The notes: generated by a model not told the origin, from the letters alone. Counted from the first letter of the stretch, positions 10,626-21,591 are shown. The stretch: DNA of 64,000 nt from Leifsonia williamsii (GCF_030433685.1 NZ_JAROCF010000001.1:3038001-3102000); one strand, 5' to 3'. Program-made: numbers and translations.

Positions 10626-11744
10626 GTGTCAGAAAGCATCCGATTCGTCGACCTCATCCAGTCCAGAATCGATGGGTTCCTCGATGCGCGCGCCTCCATT
10701 CTCGTCTCCATCGCCGACGAGCTCTCGCCGATCGCGGCGTTCTCAAGGGATTTTCTCAGCGGCGGCAAGCGGTTCAGGGCCCTGTTCTGCTTCTGGGGCT
10801 GGCAGGCCGTGCGCACGGCGGGCGACGATGCCGGCGACGCGCCCGTGCTGGCCGGCGGGCCGCTGGACGCGGTCGTCTCGGTCGCGTCGGCGCTGGAGCT
10901 GTTCCACGCCGCCGCGCTGGTCCACGACGACCTGATCGACAACTCCGACACGCGCCGGGGCAAGCCGTCCGCCCACCGGCGCTTCCAGGCCCTCCACGAC
11001 GAGGAGGGCTGGCAGGGCTCCGGCGAGAGCTTCGGCTTCGGTGCCGCCACGCTGCTGGGCGACCTGATCCTGATCCTCAGCGACGAGCTGTTCGACGAGG
11101 GGCTGCAGCAGCTGGTCAGCCCGGCCGCCCGGCGCTCGGCGCGCGCGGAGTTCAACCGGATGCGGATCGACGTCACCGCCGGCCAGTACCTGGACATCTT
11201 CGAGGAGATCGGCTGGGCCGGCCGCCCCGACGCCGACCAGCTCGCCCGCGCCGAGCGTGTCATCGTCTACAAGTCGGCGAAGTACAGCATCGAGTCGCCG
11301 CTCCTGATCGGCGCGAGCCTGGCCGGGGCGACGGTCGGTCAGCTGGAGGCGCTGCGCGCCTTCGGCCTGCCCCTCGGCATCGCCTACCAGCTGCGCGACG
11401 ACCTGCTCGGGGTCTTCGGCGACGCAGAGGTCACCGGGAAGCCCAGCGGCGACGACCTCCGCGAGGGCAAGCGCACCGTGCTCATCGCGCTGACCCGCGA
11501 GGCGGTTCCCGCCGGTGCGCGGGCCGCGCTCGACGAGCTGCTGGGCGACCCCGACCTCACGCCGCAGCAGATCCAGACCTTACAGATGACCATCCGGGAG
11601 TCCGGGGCGGTCGACACGGTCGAGGGGATGATCGCGCGCAACGTCGAGCGGGCGATCGCCGCTTTGGAGGAGGCTCCGATCGGCGATGCGGCGAAGGCGC
11701 ACCTGCGCGAACTCGCCGTCACGGTGACGCGGCGGACCGCCTAG
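10626..11744 (+). CDS. Polyprenyl diphosphate synthase
   Basis: Trans-isoprenyl diphosphate synthase of the GGPP/IdsA class, 372 residues. The first Asp-rich motif is DDLIDNSDTRRG (DDxxD, about residues 101-105) and the second is LRDDLLGVFGD (DDxxG-type FARM/SARM region), with GGKRFRALF near the start. Product length cannot be read safely from the sequence. Its place before an Rv2175c homologue and pknL matches idsA2 in mycobacteria (family knowledge). A second paralogue, crtE, lies at 40607-41716, so this copy likely serves general prenyl lipid or quinone synthesis. Confidence 0.9.
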   Translation: MSESIRFVDLIQSRIDGFLDARASILVSIADELSPIAAFSRDFLSGGKRFRALFCFWGWQAVRTAGDDAGDAPVLAGGPLDAVVSVASALELFHAAALVHDDLIDNSDTRRGKPSAHRRFQALHDEEGWQGSGESFGFGAATLLGDLILILSDELFDEGLQQLVSPAARRSARAEFNRMRIDVTAGQYLDIFEEIGWAGRPDADQLARAERVIVYKSAKYSIESPLLIGASLAGATVGQLEALRAFGLPLGIAYQLRDDLLGVFGDAEVTGKPSGDDLREGKRTVLIALTREAVPAGARAALDELLGDPDLTPQQIQTLQMTIRESGAVDTVEGMIARNVERAIAALEEAPIGDAAKAHLRELAVTVTRRTA

Positions 11745-11773
11745 CGGCACGCACGCCGCTCCCAGAGGCTCGG

Positions 11774-12118
11774 CTAGGCCAGCGCCTGGGCGACGCGGCG
11801 CACCTCGGCCTTGCGGCCGGCGCGCAGCGCCTCGATGGGAGGCGCGCCGAGGCTCTCCTCCTCCTCGAGCAGCCAGTCGACGGCCTCCTCGTCGCTGAAC
11901 CCGGCGTCGCCGAGCACCACGAGCGTGCCGTGCAGCTCGCCGAGCGGCTGGTCGTCCCTGAGGAAGACGGCGGGCACCTTCAGCACACCGTCGATGCGCT
12001 TGGCCGCCAGGTGGCGATCCTCGATGAGGCGGCGGACGCGGCTGACGCCGAGGCCCAGCCGGTCGACGAGATCCGGGATGGTGAGCCACTCGGTGGTGGC
12101 CTGGACGCGGTCGTTCAC
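11774..12118 (-). CDS. Rv2175c-type winged-helix DNA-binding protein
   Basis: The 114-residue protein has an N-terminal winged-helix segment (WLTIPDLVDRLGLGVSRVRRLIEDRHLAAKRID is the recognisable run, residues 11-43) and a C-terminal acidic helical domain (FSDEEAVDWLLEEEE). This is the Rv2175c family; the Mycobacterium tuberculosis member is a substrate of the kinase PknL (established knowledge). Here pknL lies 1.4 kb away on the other strand, separated by a LysM gene. The start is GTG without a clear ribosome-binding site. Confidence 0.85.
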   Translation of the reverse strand: MNDRVQATTEWLTIPDLVDRLGLGVSRVRRLIEDRHLAAKRIDGVLKVPAVFLRDDQPLGELHGTLVVLGDAGFSDEEAVDWLLEEEESLGAPPIEALRAGRKAEVRRVAQALA

Positions 12119-12268
12119 CCTTCAAGCGTGCCATGACCCGGGCGGGTTCGAGGCACCGGTCGATTGTTACGATCATGTTAACTGGTGTCACACGCGTCAC
12201 GCTGGTTGACTCTGTGCGCATGCTGTGTCACGGTGGAGGCTCGCTGAGCAACACGAGGTGGGGGTCCC

Positions 12269-13405
12269 ATGTCACTGGCCGACGCCGCCGCATCGGCGGG
12301 CGACGAGCGAGGCAGACGGCGTACGCGCGGCCGCCTCGGAACCGTGCCGATCGCGCTCGTGAGCTCGATCGCCATGACGGTCGGCGTGCTCGCGCCGGCG
12401 GCGAACGTGCAGCAGCCCGAGACGGACCGCGCGAAGGAGAAGGCGCCGGAGACGGGGTCGCGCGACACCATCCGCGGTGCGCTTCCCGCCTCGGCTCCCA
12501 GCGCCTCCCCCGCCGCCACGTCCACCGCCGCCGCACCGGCGACCTACCGCGTGCAGACCGGAGACACCGTGTCAGGCATCGCGGCCCGCTTCGGGATGTC
12601 GACGGCGAGTGTGCTCGCGCTCAACGGCCTCAGCTGGAAGAGTCTGATCTTCCCCGGCCAGGTGCTCGCGCTCTCCGGCGGCCGCGCGCCGACCGCTCCC
12701 GCTCCCGCGCCGGCAGCTCCCGCTCCCCCTGCCGCGACCAAGTACACCGTCGCCAAGGGCGACACCATCAGCGGCATCGCCGCGCGCTTCGGCGTGCCGA
12801 CGAAGGCGGTGCTGAGCGCCAACGGGCTCGGCGCCTCCAGCCTCATCTTCCCCGGACAGCAGGTGACCATCCCCGGGATGACGCAGGCGGCGGTCAACAC
12901 CCCGACGCCCGTCGCCCCGGCGCCGGCCGCTCCCGCACCCGTCGTGTCGGCTCCCGCTCCGGCGCCCCGGCCCAGCATCGCGCCCGGCCAGGTGATCGCC
13001 CTCACCGACGAGATGCGCGCGAACGCGGCACTGATCGTGCGCATCGGCCGCGAATCCGGCGTGCCGGACCAGGGCATCGTGATCGCCCTCGCCGCCGCTG
13101 CGCAGGAGTCGGGTCTCCGCAACGTCCGGTACGGCGACCGGGACTCCCTCGGGCTGTTCCAGCAGCGGCCCAGCACCGGCTGGGGAACGCCGGAGCAGGT
13201 GCTCGACCCCGTGCGGGCCACCCGCGCCTTCTACGGCGGGCACGGCAACCCGAACGCCGGGCGTACCCGCGGCCTCCTCGACATCCCGGGCTGGACCTCG
13301 ATGTCGGTCACGCAGGCCGCTCAGGCCGTGCAGATCTCGGCCTTCCCCGACGCGTACGCGAAGTGGGAGCCCTCGGCGCGCGCCTGGCTCGCGCAGCTGG
13401 GCTGA
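12269..13405 (+). CDS. Secreted LysM protein with lytic-transglycosylase-like domain
   Basis: Extracellular peptidoglycan-binding protein of 378 residues. Arg-rich start, one signal/anchor helix (about 27-48), Ala/Pro/Ser linkers, then two LysM repeats (YRVQTGDTVSGIAARFGMS near 92 and YTVAKGDTISGIAARFGVP near 158). The C-terminal 140 residues contain AAAQESGLRN and SLGLFQQRPSTGWG, a pattern like the catalytic Glu and GLMQ region of SLT-type lytic transglycosylases; activity is inferred. GAGGTGGGGG precedes the ATG. It is adjacent to pknL, whose PASTA domains also sense cell wall, so a joint role in wall turnover is plausible. Confidence 0.82.
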   Translation: MSLADAAASAGDERGRRRTRGRLGTVPIALVSSIAMTVGVLAPAANVQQPETDRAKEKAPETGSRDTIRGALPASAPSASPAATSTAAAPATYRVQTGDTVSGIAARFGMSTASVLALNGLSWKSLIFPGQVLALSGGRAPTAPAPAPAAPAPPAATKYTVAKGDTISGIAARFGVPTKAVLSANGLGASSLIFPGQQVTIPGMTQAAVNTPTPVAPAPAAPAPVVSAPAPAPRPSIAPGQVIALTDEMRANAALIVRIGRESGVPDQGIVIALAAAAQESGLRNVRYGDRDSLGLFQQRPSTGWGTPEQVLDPVRATRAFYGGHGNPNAGRTRGLLDIPGWTSMSVTQAAQAVQISAFPDAYAKWEPSARAWLAQLG

Positions 13406-13478
13406 GCGGAATGTCACAGCCCGGTCACGGCCGCACGGAAGTCCGGTGTTTTGCAGGGATCGCGCGGGTGTCGTTCCC

Positions 13479-13484
13479 TAGACT
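13479..13484 (+). promoter_or_regulatory. -10 box for leaderless pknL
   Basis: TAGACT followed by exactly 6 bases and then the GTG start at 13491; no ribosome-binding site is visible. Confidence 0.65.
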
Positions 13485-13490
13485 CGACTC

Positions 13491-15392
<1,902 letters not shown>

Positions 15393-15436
15393 CCCGCACG
15401 CTCCCCCACTCGCTCCCGCACGCACCCACCTGCGCT

Positions 15437-15491
15437 GAGGGGCGTCGTTGCGTCGCTATCCGGGCGGAATAACGGCACAACGACGCCCCTC
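15437..15491. terminator. Long-arm inverted repeat between convergent pknL and DAHP synthase genes
   Basis: Perfect 14-bp arms GAGGGGCGTCGTTG (15437-15450 and the complement at 15478-15491) enclose a 27-base loop. It lies between two converging stops and could end transcription from both sides. There is no U-run, so this is inferred from position. Confidence 0.55.
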
Positions 15492-15500
15492 GGCGGACTG

Positions 15501-16889
15501 TCAGTCCTGGTGCGACAGCTCCTCGGCCACCAGGAAGGCGAGCTCCAGGGACTGCATGTGGTTGAGGCGCGGGTCGCAGAGGGACTCGTAGCGGGTGGCC
15601 AGCGTCTCCTCGTCGATCTGCTCCGAGCCGCCGAGGCACTCGGTGACGTCGTCGCCGGTGAGCTCGACGTGGATGCCGCCGGGGTTCGTGCCCGCCGCGC
15701 GGTGCGCCTCGAAGAAGCCCTTGACCTCGTCCACGACGTCGTCGAAGCGGCGCGTCTTGTAGCCGGTCGGCGTCGTCAGGCCGTTGCCGTGCATCGGGTC
15801 GGTGACCCACAGCGGCGTCGCGTCGGAGCGCTTGATGGCCTCCAGCAGCGGCGGCAGGGCGTCGCGGATCTTGCCGGCGCCCATGCGCGTGATGAAGGTC
15901 AGGCGACCGGGCTCGCGCTCGGGGTCGAGCTTGTCGATCAGCCGGAGCATGTCGTCGCGGGTCGTCGTCGGGCCGAGCTTCACGCCGATCGGGTTGCGCA
16001 CCCGGGACAGGAAGTCGACGTGTGCGCCGTCGAGGTCGCGCGTGCGCTCCCCGATCCAGATGAAGTGCGCCGACGTGTTGTACGGCGTCCCGGTGCGCGA
16101 GTCGATGCGGGTCATCGGGCGCTCGTAGTCCATCAGCAGGCCCTCGTGGCTGGAGTAGAACTCCACCCGCTTGAGCTCGTCGAAGTCGGCGCCGGCGGCC
16201 TCCATGAACTTGATGGCCCGGTCGATCTCGCGCGCGAGGCCCTCGTAGCGCTGGTTCGCCGGGTTCGCGGCGAAGCCCTTGTTCCAGCTGTGCACCTGCC
16301 GCAGGTCGGCGAAACCGCCCTGGGTGAAGGCGCGGATGAGGTTCAGCGTGGAGGCGGCGGTGTGGTAGCCCTGCACCAGCCGGCGCGGGTCGGCCTGGCG
16401 CGACTCCGGGGTGAAGTCGTAGCCGTTGACGATGTCGCCGCGGTACGCCGGCAGCGTGACGCCGCCGCGGGTCTCGGTGTCGCTGGAGCGCGGCTTGGCG
16501 AACTGGCCGGCCATGCGGCCCATCTTGATGACCGGCACCGAGGCGCCGTAGGTCAGCACGACCGCCATCTGCAGCACGGTCTTCACGCGGTTGCGGATCT
16601 GGTCGGCGGTGGCGCCGGCGAACGTCTCGGCGCAGTCTCCGCCCTGCAGCAGGAACGCCTCGCCCTGCGCGGCGCGGGCCAGCCGCATGCGCAGCTGGTC
16701 GACCTCGCCGGCGAAGACGAGCGGAGGGAGGGTCGCGATCTCGGCGGAGGCGGCCGCGGCGGCCTCCGGGTCCGGCCAAGCCGGCTGCTGCTTGATCGGC
16801 AGCGTGCGCCAATAGTCCAGGCCCTCGATCACGGACGCGTCAGGGGTGACGACGGGGTCGGTGGTCGTTGCAAGCAGGTGCTGGGACAC
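15501..16889 (-). CDS. aroG: 3-deoxy-7-phosphoheptulonate synthase, class II
   Basis: First enzyme of the shikimate pathway (PEP plus erythrose 4-phosphate). The 462 residues match class II (plant/mycobacterial type): FLLQGGDCAETF, RMAGQFAKPRSSDTE, the LPAYRGDIVNG segment, SSHEGLLMDYE, VGPTTTRDDM-like KLGPTTTRDDM, and the terminal SLCDPRLNHMQSLELAFLVAE. The conserved Cys and Glu/His metal ligands are within these motifs. The start is GTG at 16889 with GCGGAAG shortly upstream. It is convergent with pknL; in mycobacteria aroG is likewise next to pknL. Confidence 0.95.
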   Translation of the reverse strand: MSQHLLATTTDPVVTPDASVIEGLDYWRTLPIKQQPAWPDPEAAAAASAEIATLPPLVFAGEVDQLRMRLARAAQGEAFLLQGGDCAETFAGATADQIRNRVKTVLQMAVVLTYGASVPVIKMGRMAGQFAKPRSSDTETRGGVTLPAYRGDIVNGYDFTPESRQADPRRLVQGYHTAASTLNLIRAFTQGGFADLRQVHSWNKGFAANPANQRYEGLAREIDRAIKFMEAAGADFDELKRVEFYSSHEGLLMDYERPMTRIDSRTGTPYNTSAHFIWIGERTRDLDGAHVDFLSRVRNPIGVKLGPTTTRDDMLRLIDKLDPEREPGRLTFITRMGAGKIRDALPPLLEAIKRSDATPLWVTDPMHGNGLTTPTGYKTRRFDDVVDEVKGFFEAHRAAGTNPGGIHVELTGDDVTECLGGSEQIDEETLATRYESLCDPRLNHMQSLELAFLVAEELSHQD

Positions 16890-16955
16890 TGGTCTTCCGC
16901 TCGGATCGAGGCGCCGGCACTGCCGCGCGCCGGTGGATTGGGGTGACTTCCGAGC

Positions 16956-17645
16956 CTACCGTGAAAGCTGGGCCCGCTTCTCCTTCACGGTGGACGCGTA
17001 GACGTCGAGATACTCCTGGTCGCCGAGGCGGTGCAGCTCGTACATGATCTCGTCGGTGACCGAGCGCAGGATGAAGCGGTCGCCCTCCATCCCCTCGAAG
17101 CGGGAGAAGTCGAGCGGCTCGCCGATGATGATGCCGATGCGGCCGATCTTCGGCAGGCGCGTGCCGATCGGCATGATCTTCGCCGTGTCGACCATCGCGA
17201 CAGGGACGACCGGCACGCCGGCCTCCAGGATCATCCGCGCGACGCCGGTGCGGCCGCGGTACAGCTTGCCGTCGGGGCTGCGCGTGCCCTCGGGGTAGAT
17301 GCCGAGGATCTCGCCGCGCGCGAGCACCCGGAGGCCCGTGTTGAGCGAGGCCTCCGACGCCTTGCCGCCGGAACGGTCGATGGGGAGCTGGCCGGTGGCG
17401 TTCATGAACGCCTTGGTCGCCCATCCCTTCAGCCCCTTGCGGGTGAAGTAGTCGCTCTTGGCGAGGAAGGAGACGTGCCGGTCCACGACGAGCGGCAGGA
17501 AGATCGAGTCGATGAACGACAGGTGGTTGCTGGCGAGGATGACCGCGCCCTCCGCGGGCACGTTCTCGAGACCGACGACCCAGGGGCGGAAGATGCCCTT
17601 GAGGATCGGCCCCGCGATCACGTTCTTCATCAGCCAGTAGAACAT
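16956..17645 (-). CDS. plsC: 1-acyl-sn-glycerol-3-phosphate acyltransferase
   Basis: Membrane-associated acyltransferase making phosphatidic acid. The 229 residues contain the catalytic NHLSFID (HxxxxD, about residue 40), the substrate-binding YPEGTRSPDG (about 116-125) and VVPVAMVDT. A hydrophobic N-terminus suggests membrane attachment. The gene follows the ROK kinase gene by 28 bases but has its own -10 box, so it can be transcribed both ways. Exact acceptor specificity cannot be told apart from other LPLAT members. Confidence 0.9.
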   Translation of the reverse strand: MFYWLMKNVIAGPILKGIFRPWVVGLENVPAEGAVILASNHLSFIDSIFLPLVVDRHVSFLAKSDYFTRKGLKGWATKAFMNATGQLPIDRSGGKASEASLNTGLRVLARGEILGIYPEGTRSPDGKLYRGRTGVARMILEAGVPVVPVAMVDTAKIMPIGTRLPKIGRIGIIIGEPLDFSRFEGMEGDRFILRSVTDEIMYELHRLGDQEYLDVYASTVKEKRAQLSR

Positions 17646-17653
17646 CGACTCAG

Positions 17654-17659
17654 AGCCTA
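17654..17659 (-). promoter_or_regulatory. -10 box for the plsC transcript
   Basis: TAGGCT on the minus strand, 8 bases before the ATG at 17645; no ribosome-binding site between them. Confidence 0.5.
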
Positions 17660-17673
17660 ACCCGCTGCGGGCC

Positions 17674-18627
17674 TCAGAGGGAGGCGGCGTGCAGGCGCGC
17701 CAGGTCGGCGGCCCCCACCACCCCGGCGTCGTTGACCAGCTCGGCGATGGTGAACTCGGGCTCGGGGTGGAACCCGCGCGCCGGGAGGTTCTCGAGGTAC
17801 GCCAGCCGGATCGGCTCGAGGAGCAGCTCGCCGGCCTGGGCGACGCCCCCGCCGAACACGAACACCTGCGGGTCGAGGATGGCGCCGAGGCTCGCGCACG
17901 CCTGACCGAGCCAGTCGCCCAGCTGGCGCAGCGCGGCGAGGGCGCCGGGGTCGCCGGCCATGATCAGGGCGGAGATGTCGGAGCCGCTGAGCACGCCGCC
18001 GTTGCGCGCGCGCACGTCGGCGAGGGCCTGGCCGATGCCTCCGGCGTCCGCGAACTCGTTGGCCATGCGCTGCAGCGCGCGCCCGGAGCCGTACTGCTCG
18101 ATGCAGCCGTGCGCGCCGCAGCCGCACGGCAGGCCGCCGGGGACGACGCGCATGTGGCCGATCTCGGCGCCGGCGCCGAATCCGCCGCGGAACAGGCGGT
18201 CGTTGCTGACGATCGCGCCGCCGACTCCGGTGCCGATGGTGAGGATGACCATGTCGCTGACGAGCCGCCCGGCACCGAAGCGGAACTCCGCCCAGCCGGC
18301 CGCATTGGCGTCGTTCTCGATCAGCACGGGGATGTCGAGGCGGCGCTCGAGCTTCTCCCGGAAGGGCTCGTGCCGCCAGTTGATGTTGGGGGCGTAGTAC
18401 ACGGTCGACTGCGCCGCGTCGATGAAGCCGGCCGCCGCGACGCCGACGCCGACGATCTGCTCGGGGCCCTGCTGCAGGCGCTGCACCATGCCGACCACGG
18501 CGTCCTCGATCAGCGCCGGGCTGCTCGCATCGGTCGGCACGCGCTCCTCGCGCACGATCACGCCGAGCTCGTCGACCACGGCGCCCGCGATCTTGGTCCC
18601 GCCGATGTCGATTCCGATCGCGTGCAC
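17674..18627 (-). CDS. ROK family glucokinase
   Basis: Cytoplasmic sugar kinase, probably glucose to glucose 6-phosphate. The 317 residues show the ATP-binding start IGIDIGGTKIAG, the catalytic ENDANAAGWAEFRFGAG, the phosphate loop TIGTGVGGAIV, and the ROK zinc motif EIGHMRV..CGCGAHGCIEQY with three Cys and one His. There is no DNA-binding domain, so it is an enzyme rather than a ROK repressor. The GTG start has GAGGAAGG 7 bases upstream. An 8-bp hairpin (18660-18681) lies in the leader. Confidence 0.9.
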   Translation of the reverse strand: MHAIGIDIGGTKIAGAVVDELGVIVREERVPTDASSPALIEDAVVGMVQRLQQGPEQIVGVGVAAAGFIDAAQSTVYYAPNINWRHEPFREKLERRLDIPVLIENDANAAGWAEFRFGAGRLVSDMVILTIGTGVGGAIVSNDRLFRGGFGAGAEIGHMRVVPGGLPCGCGAHGCIEQYGSGRALQRMANEFADAGGIGQALADVRARNGGVLSGSDISALIMAGDPGALAALRQLGDWLGQACASLGAILDPQVFVFGGGVAQAGELLLEPIRLAYLENLPARGFHPEPEFTIAELVNDAGVVGAADLARLHAASL

Positions 18628-18805
18628 AGGCGGGCCTTCCTCAGGAGACGGGTGGAGACGCCCTCCGGACGGGCGGAGGGCGGAAGGTGGGGCGCCGGCT
18701 CACGCTCGCGGGTGACTCCCGGCCGCACCATCTAGAGTGTAGTTATCTCGTGCGGCCGAAGCCATTCGGTCGCACCGCCCGTCCGCCGGTACCGAGGGAG
18801 CTACC

Positions 18806-20635
18806 GTGATCCAGTTCGAAACACCCGCCGTCGTCCCCGCCGACCCCGAGGCGAACGCCACCGATCTGCTCGTGCAGCGCGTGGCCGCGACCCCGGACGC
18901 GCCGTTGTTCGCCCTCCCCGACGGAGCCGGCTGGCGCGACATCTCGGCAGCGGAGTTCCACCGGCAGGTCGTCGCGCTGGCCAAGGGCCTGGTCGCCGCC
19001 GGCATCCAGCCGGGCGACAAGATCGGCCTCATGTGCCACACCCGCTACGAGTGGACGCTGATCGACTTCGCGACCTGGTTCGCCGGCGCCGTGCTGGTGC
19101 CGGTCTACGAGACCTCCTCCCCCGCGCAGATCCAGTGGAACATGGCCGACTCGGAGGCCGTGGCCATCATCCTAGAGACCGCGGAGATGCACGCGCGCTT
19201 CGACGAGGTGCACCCCGACCTCCCGCTCATCGGCAATGTCTGGCAGCTCCACCTCGGCGACCTCGACAAGCTCGTCGCGGCCGGTGCCGGCATCCCCGAC
19301 GAGGAGATCGAGCGGCGGCGCCGCATCGCCAAGGGCTCCGACCTCGGCACGCTGATCTACACCTCCGGCTCGACCGGGCGGCCGAAGGGCTGCGTGCTGA
19401 CCCACTCCAACTTCGTGGAGCTCTCGCGCAACTCGGCCGAGGCGCTCACCGAGCTCGTCAACCAGCCGGGCGGCGCCTCCACCCTCCTGTTCATCACGAC
19501 CGCGCACGTCTTCGCCCGGTTCATCGCGGTGCTCTCCGTCACCGGCGGCGTGAAGGTGGGGCACCAGGCCGACACCAAGCAGCTGCTCCCGGCGCTCGAG
19601 AGCTTCAAGCCGACCTTCCTCCTCGCCGTTCCGCGCGTGTTCGAGAAGGTCTACAACTCGGCCGAGCAGAAGGCGGAGGCCGGCGGCAAGGGCAAGATCT
19701 TCCGCGCCGCCGCCGAGGTCGCCGTCGCCCACTCGAAGGCGGTCGAGGCCGGCTCGGTGCCGCTGGGGCTGAAGCTCAAGTTCGCCCTGTTCGACCGGCT
19801 CGTGTTCTCGAAGCTGCGCGCGGCGATGGGCGGCCGGGTGCGTTACGCGGTCTCCGGCTCCGCTCCGCTCGGGTCGCACCTCGGGCACTTCTTCCACAGC
19901 CTCGGCATCAAGGTGCTCGAGGGCTACGGGCTCACCGAGACGACCGCGCCCGCGACGGTCAACCTCCCCTCGAAGTTCAAGATCGGCACGGTCGGCCCTG
20001 CCCTCCCCGGCGTCTCCATCCGTCTGGTCGACGACGGCGAGATCGAGGTGAAGGGCGTCGACGTCTTCAAGGAGTACTGGAAGAACCCGGAGGCGACCGC
20101 CGCCGCGTTCGACGACGGCTGGTTCAAGACCGGCGACCTCGGCTCCTTCGACGCCGACGGCTTCCTGACGATCACCGGCCGCAAGAAGGAGATCATCGTC
20201 ACGGCGGGAGGCAAGAACGTCTCCCCCGCCGCGCTCGAGGACCCGATCCGCTCCAACCCGCTGGTCGGCCAGGTGATCGTGGTCGGCGACCAGAAGCCGT
20301 TCATCTCGGCCCTGGTCACCCTCGACACCGAGATGCTGCCGACCTGGCTCGCGAACAACGGCGAGGACAAGGACATGACCCTCGCCGAGGCGTCGGTGAA
20401 TCCGGCCGTGCACGCGGAGATCCAGCGCGCCATCGACGTGGCCAACGCGGGCGTCTCCCGCGCCGAGAGCATCCGCAAGTTCGTGGTGCTGGCCACGGAG
20501 CTGACGGAGGCGAGCGGCCACCTGACGCCGAAGCTCAGCATCAAGCGCAACGTCATCCTCGCCGACTTCGCCGACGTCATCGACGGCATCTATAGCGACA
20601 ACCCGACGACGCAGGGCTTCTCGCTGGCGCACTGA
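18806..20635 (+). CDS. Long-chain acyl-CoA ligase (FadD15 type)
   Basis: AMP-forming enzyme activating fatty acids. The 609 residues carry the P-loop LIYTSGSTGRPKGCVLTH (about 189-206), the core EGYGLTETTAP, DGWFKTGDLGSFDADGFL and GRKKEIIVTAGGKNVSP, in the right order for the ACSL group. GAGGGAG lies 5 bases before the GTG start. It is divergent from the glucokinase gene; AT-rich TAGAGT and TAGTTA boxes at about 18732-18745 are promoter candidates. Mycobacteria have fadD15 close to pknL and aroG too, which supports the name by synteny. Confidence 0.92.
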   Translation: MIQFETPAVVPADPEANATDLLVQRVAATPDAPLFALPDGAGWRDISAAEFHRQVVALAKGLVAAGIQPGDKIGLMCHTRYEWTLIDFATWFAGAVLVPVYETSSPAQIQWNMADSEAVAIILETAEMHARFDEVHPDLPLIGNVWQLHLGDLDKLVAAGAGIPDEEIERRRRIAKGSDLGTLIYTSGSTGRPKGCVLTHSNFVELSRNSAEALTELVNQPGGASTLLFITTAHVFARFIAVLSVTGGVKVGHQADTKQLLPALESFKPTFLLAVPRVFEKVYNSAEQKAEAGGKGKIFRAAAEVAVAHSKAVEAGSVPLGLKLKFALFDRLVFSKLRAAMGGRVRYAVSGSAPLGSHLGHFFHSLGIKVLEGYGLTETTAPATVNLPSKFKIGTVGPALPGVSIRLVDDGEIEVKGVDVFKEYWKNPEATAAAFDDGWFKTGDLGSFDADGFLTITGRKKEIIVTAGGKNVSPAALEDPIRSNPLVGQVIVVGDQKPFISALVTLDTEMLPTWLANNGEDKDMTLAEASVNPAVHAEIQRAIDVANAGVSRAESIRKFVVLATELTEASGHLTPKLSIKRNVILADFADVIDGIYSDNPTTQGFSLAH

Positions 20636-20660
20636 GCGCGTCACCCCGCCCACTCCCCAC

Positions 20661-20715
20661 GATTTGCGCCAAATCTCGGTTCTTAGACCTGGATTCCCGA
20701 GCTTTGGCACAAATC
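20661..20715. repeat. 55-bp imperfect palindrome A, downstream flank of the DUF559-like gene
   Basis: Arms of 19 bases (20661-20679 and 20697-20715, core GATTTGYGCCAAA) pair with two mismatches around a 17-base spacer. The stop codon (20683-20685) of the flanked minus-strand gene lies in the spacer and the right arm encodes its last residues. It also sits 25 bases beyond the fadD stop and could act as a terminator. In inverted orientation it matches palindrome B at 21688-21742 in arm sequence, arm length and spacer length. Confidence 0.85.
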
Positions 20716-21591
20716 GATAAGCCGGGCGGCGAATGCTCCGCGGTTGCGGAAGAGGTCGTCGGCTGTGACCCGCACGACCCGCCAACCAGCGGCTTCCAGC
20801 AGGCCCTGCCGCTGGATGTCGAGGAACCACTGCCGACGATCCACCCGATGACCGTCGCCCTCATACTCGAAGGCGATGCGCGGCTCCGGCAGGGCGAGAT
20901 CGGGGTGGAGCACTCCCACTGCGCCTCCGACGTCGACCGGCCGATTCACGTCGAGGTCCACCAGCCCGAGATCCTCAAGGAGCAGGCGAAGCAGCGTCTC
21001 GGGCCGCGAGTCGGCGCCGAACCGGATCCGCGGCAGAGCCTCGGCGCGCGCCTTGCCGCCCTTCGTCCGTCGGACACGCGCGCTGAGCGTTGACAGTTCG
21101 TCGATGGTGACGAGCGCCGCACGCGAGCGCGAACCGACAAGGTGGTCGCCGGCGGCGATGAGATCGTCCGTCCCGATCATCCCAGCCAGCTGACTCCAGA
21201 CGTGCGACGGTGCGGTGATCGGCAAGCCATCGATCCACGCGCCGTTCACGGTTCTGAGACTGTGGCCGACCACACCCCTGCCGCGCGGCGCCGTCCGGGG
21301 CGAACCCACCGACACGTGGAGCGGATGCTGACTGGCATCGATCGGGAGAGGGACGCCGAGCAGTGCCGCGGCGGTGGTGTGGCTGAAGTACGCGTGCGCC
21401 GGCATCACGCGCAGATAGGCCCGGCACCGCTCACTGAGCCCGTCAGGAGCGCCAGACAGGTTCACTCCGTGAAACGGATGATGGATGTCGCGCGCTCGAA
21501 GGCGGAGGGCGTCGACACCGTACCGCTGGGCGTCTGGGAGGGTGAACGGGCCGCCGACAAGCGCCGGCGGGAGCGGTTGTGGAGTGCGCAT
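20683..21591 (-). CDS. DUF559-like protein with predicted nuclease-fold C-terminus
   Basis: Function unknown; 302 residues from ATG at 21591. The N-terminal part resembles the AbiEi-like/winged-helix type seen in actinobacterial proteins of this kind (YFSHTTAAALLGVPLP around 78-93). The C-terminal 90 residues (SRPETLLRLLLEDLGL, then HPDLALPEPRIAFEYEGDGH, then WRVVRVTADDLF) match the Vsr/DUF559 PD-(D/E)xK pattern: Glu, Asp, Glu-x-Glu. The gene is bracketed by two 55-bp palindromes, and the distal one supplies the final codons. A longer reading from a TTG at 21699 starts inside palindrome B and is less likely. Confidence 0.75.
   Translation of the reverse strand: MRTPQPLPPALVGGPFTLPDAQRYGVDALRLRARDIHHPFHGVNLSGAPDGLSERCRAYLRVMPAHAYFSHTTAAALLGVPLPIDASQHPLHVSVGSPRTAPRGRGVVGHSLRTVNGAWIDGLPITAPSHVWSQLAGMIGTDDLIAAGDHLVGSRSRAALVTIDELSTLSARVRRTKGGKARAEALPRIRFGADSRPETLLRLLLEDLGLVDLDVNRPVDVGGAVGVLHPDLALPEPRIAFEYEGDGHRVDRRQWFLDIQRQGLLEAAGWRVVRVTADDLFRNRGAFAARLIDLCQSSGIQV

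Noticed and set aside
15437..15491. Inverted repeat as an attachment site or REP element
   Set aside because: Position between convergent stops and no second copy noticed; a terminator is simpler.
18660..18681. 8-bp hairpin before the glucokinase gene as terminator
   Set aside because: It lies between divergent genes, in the 5' leader; no U-run.
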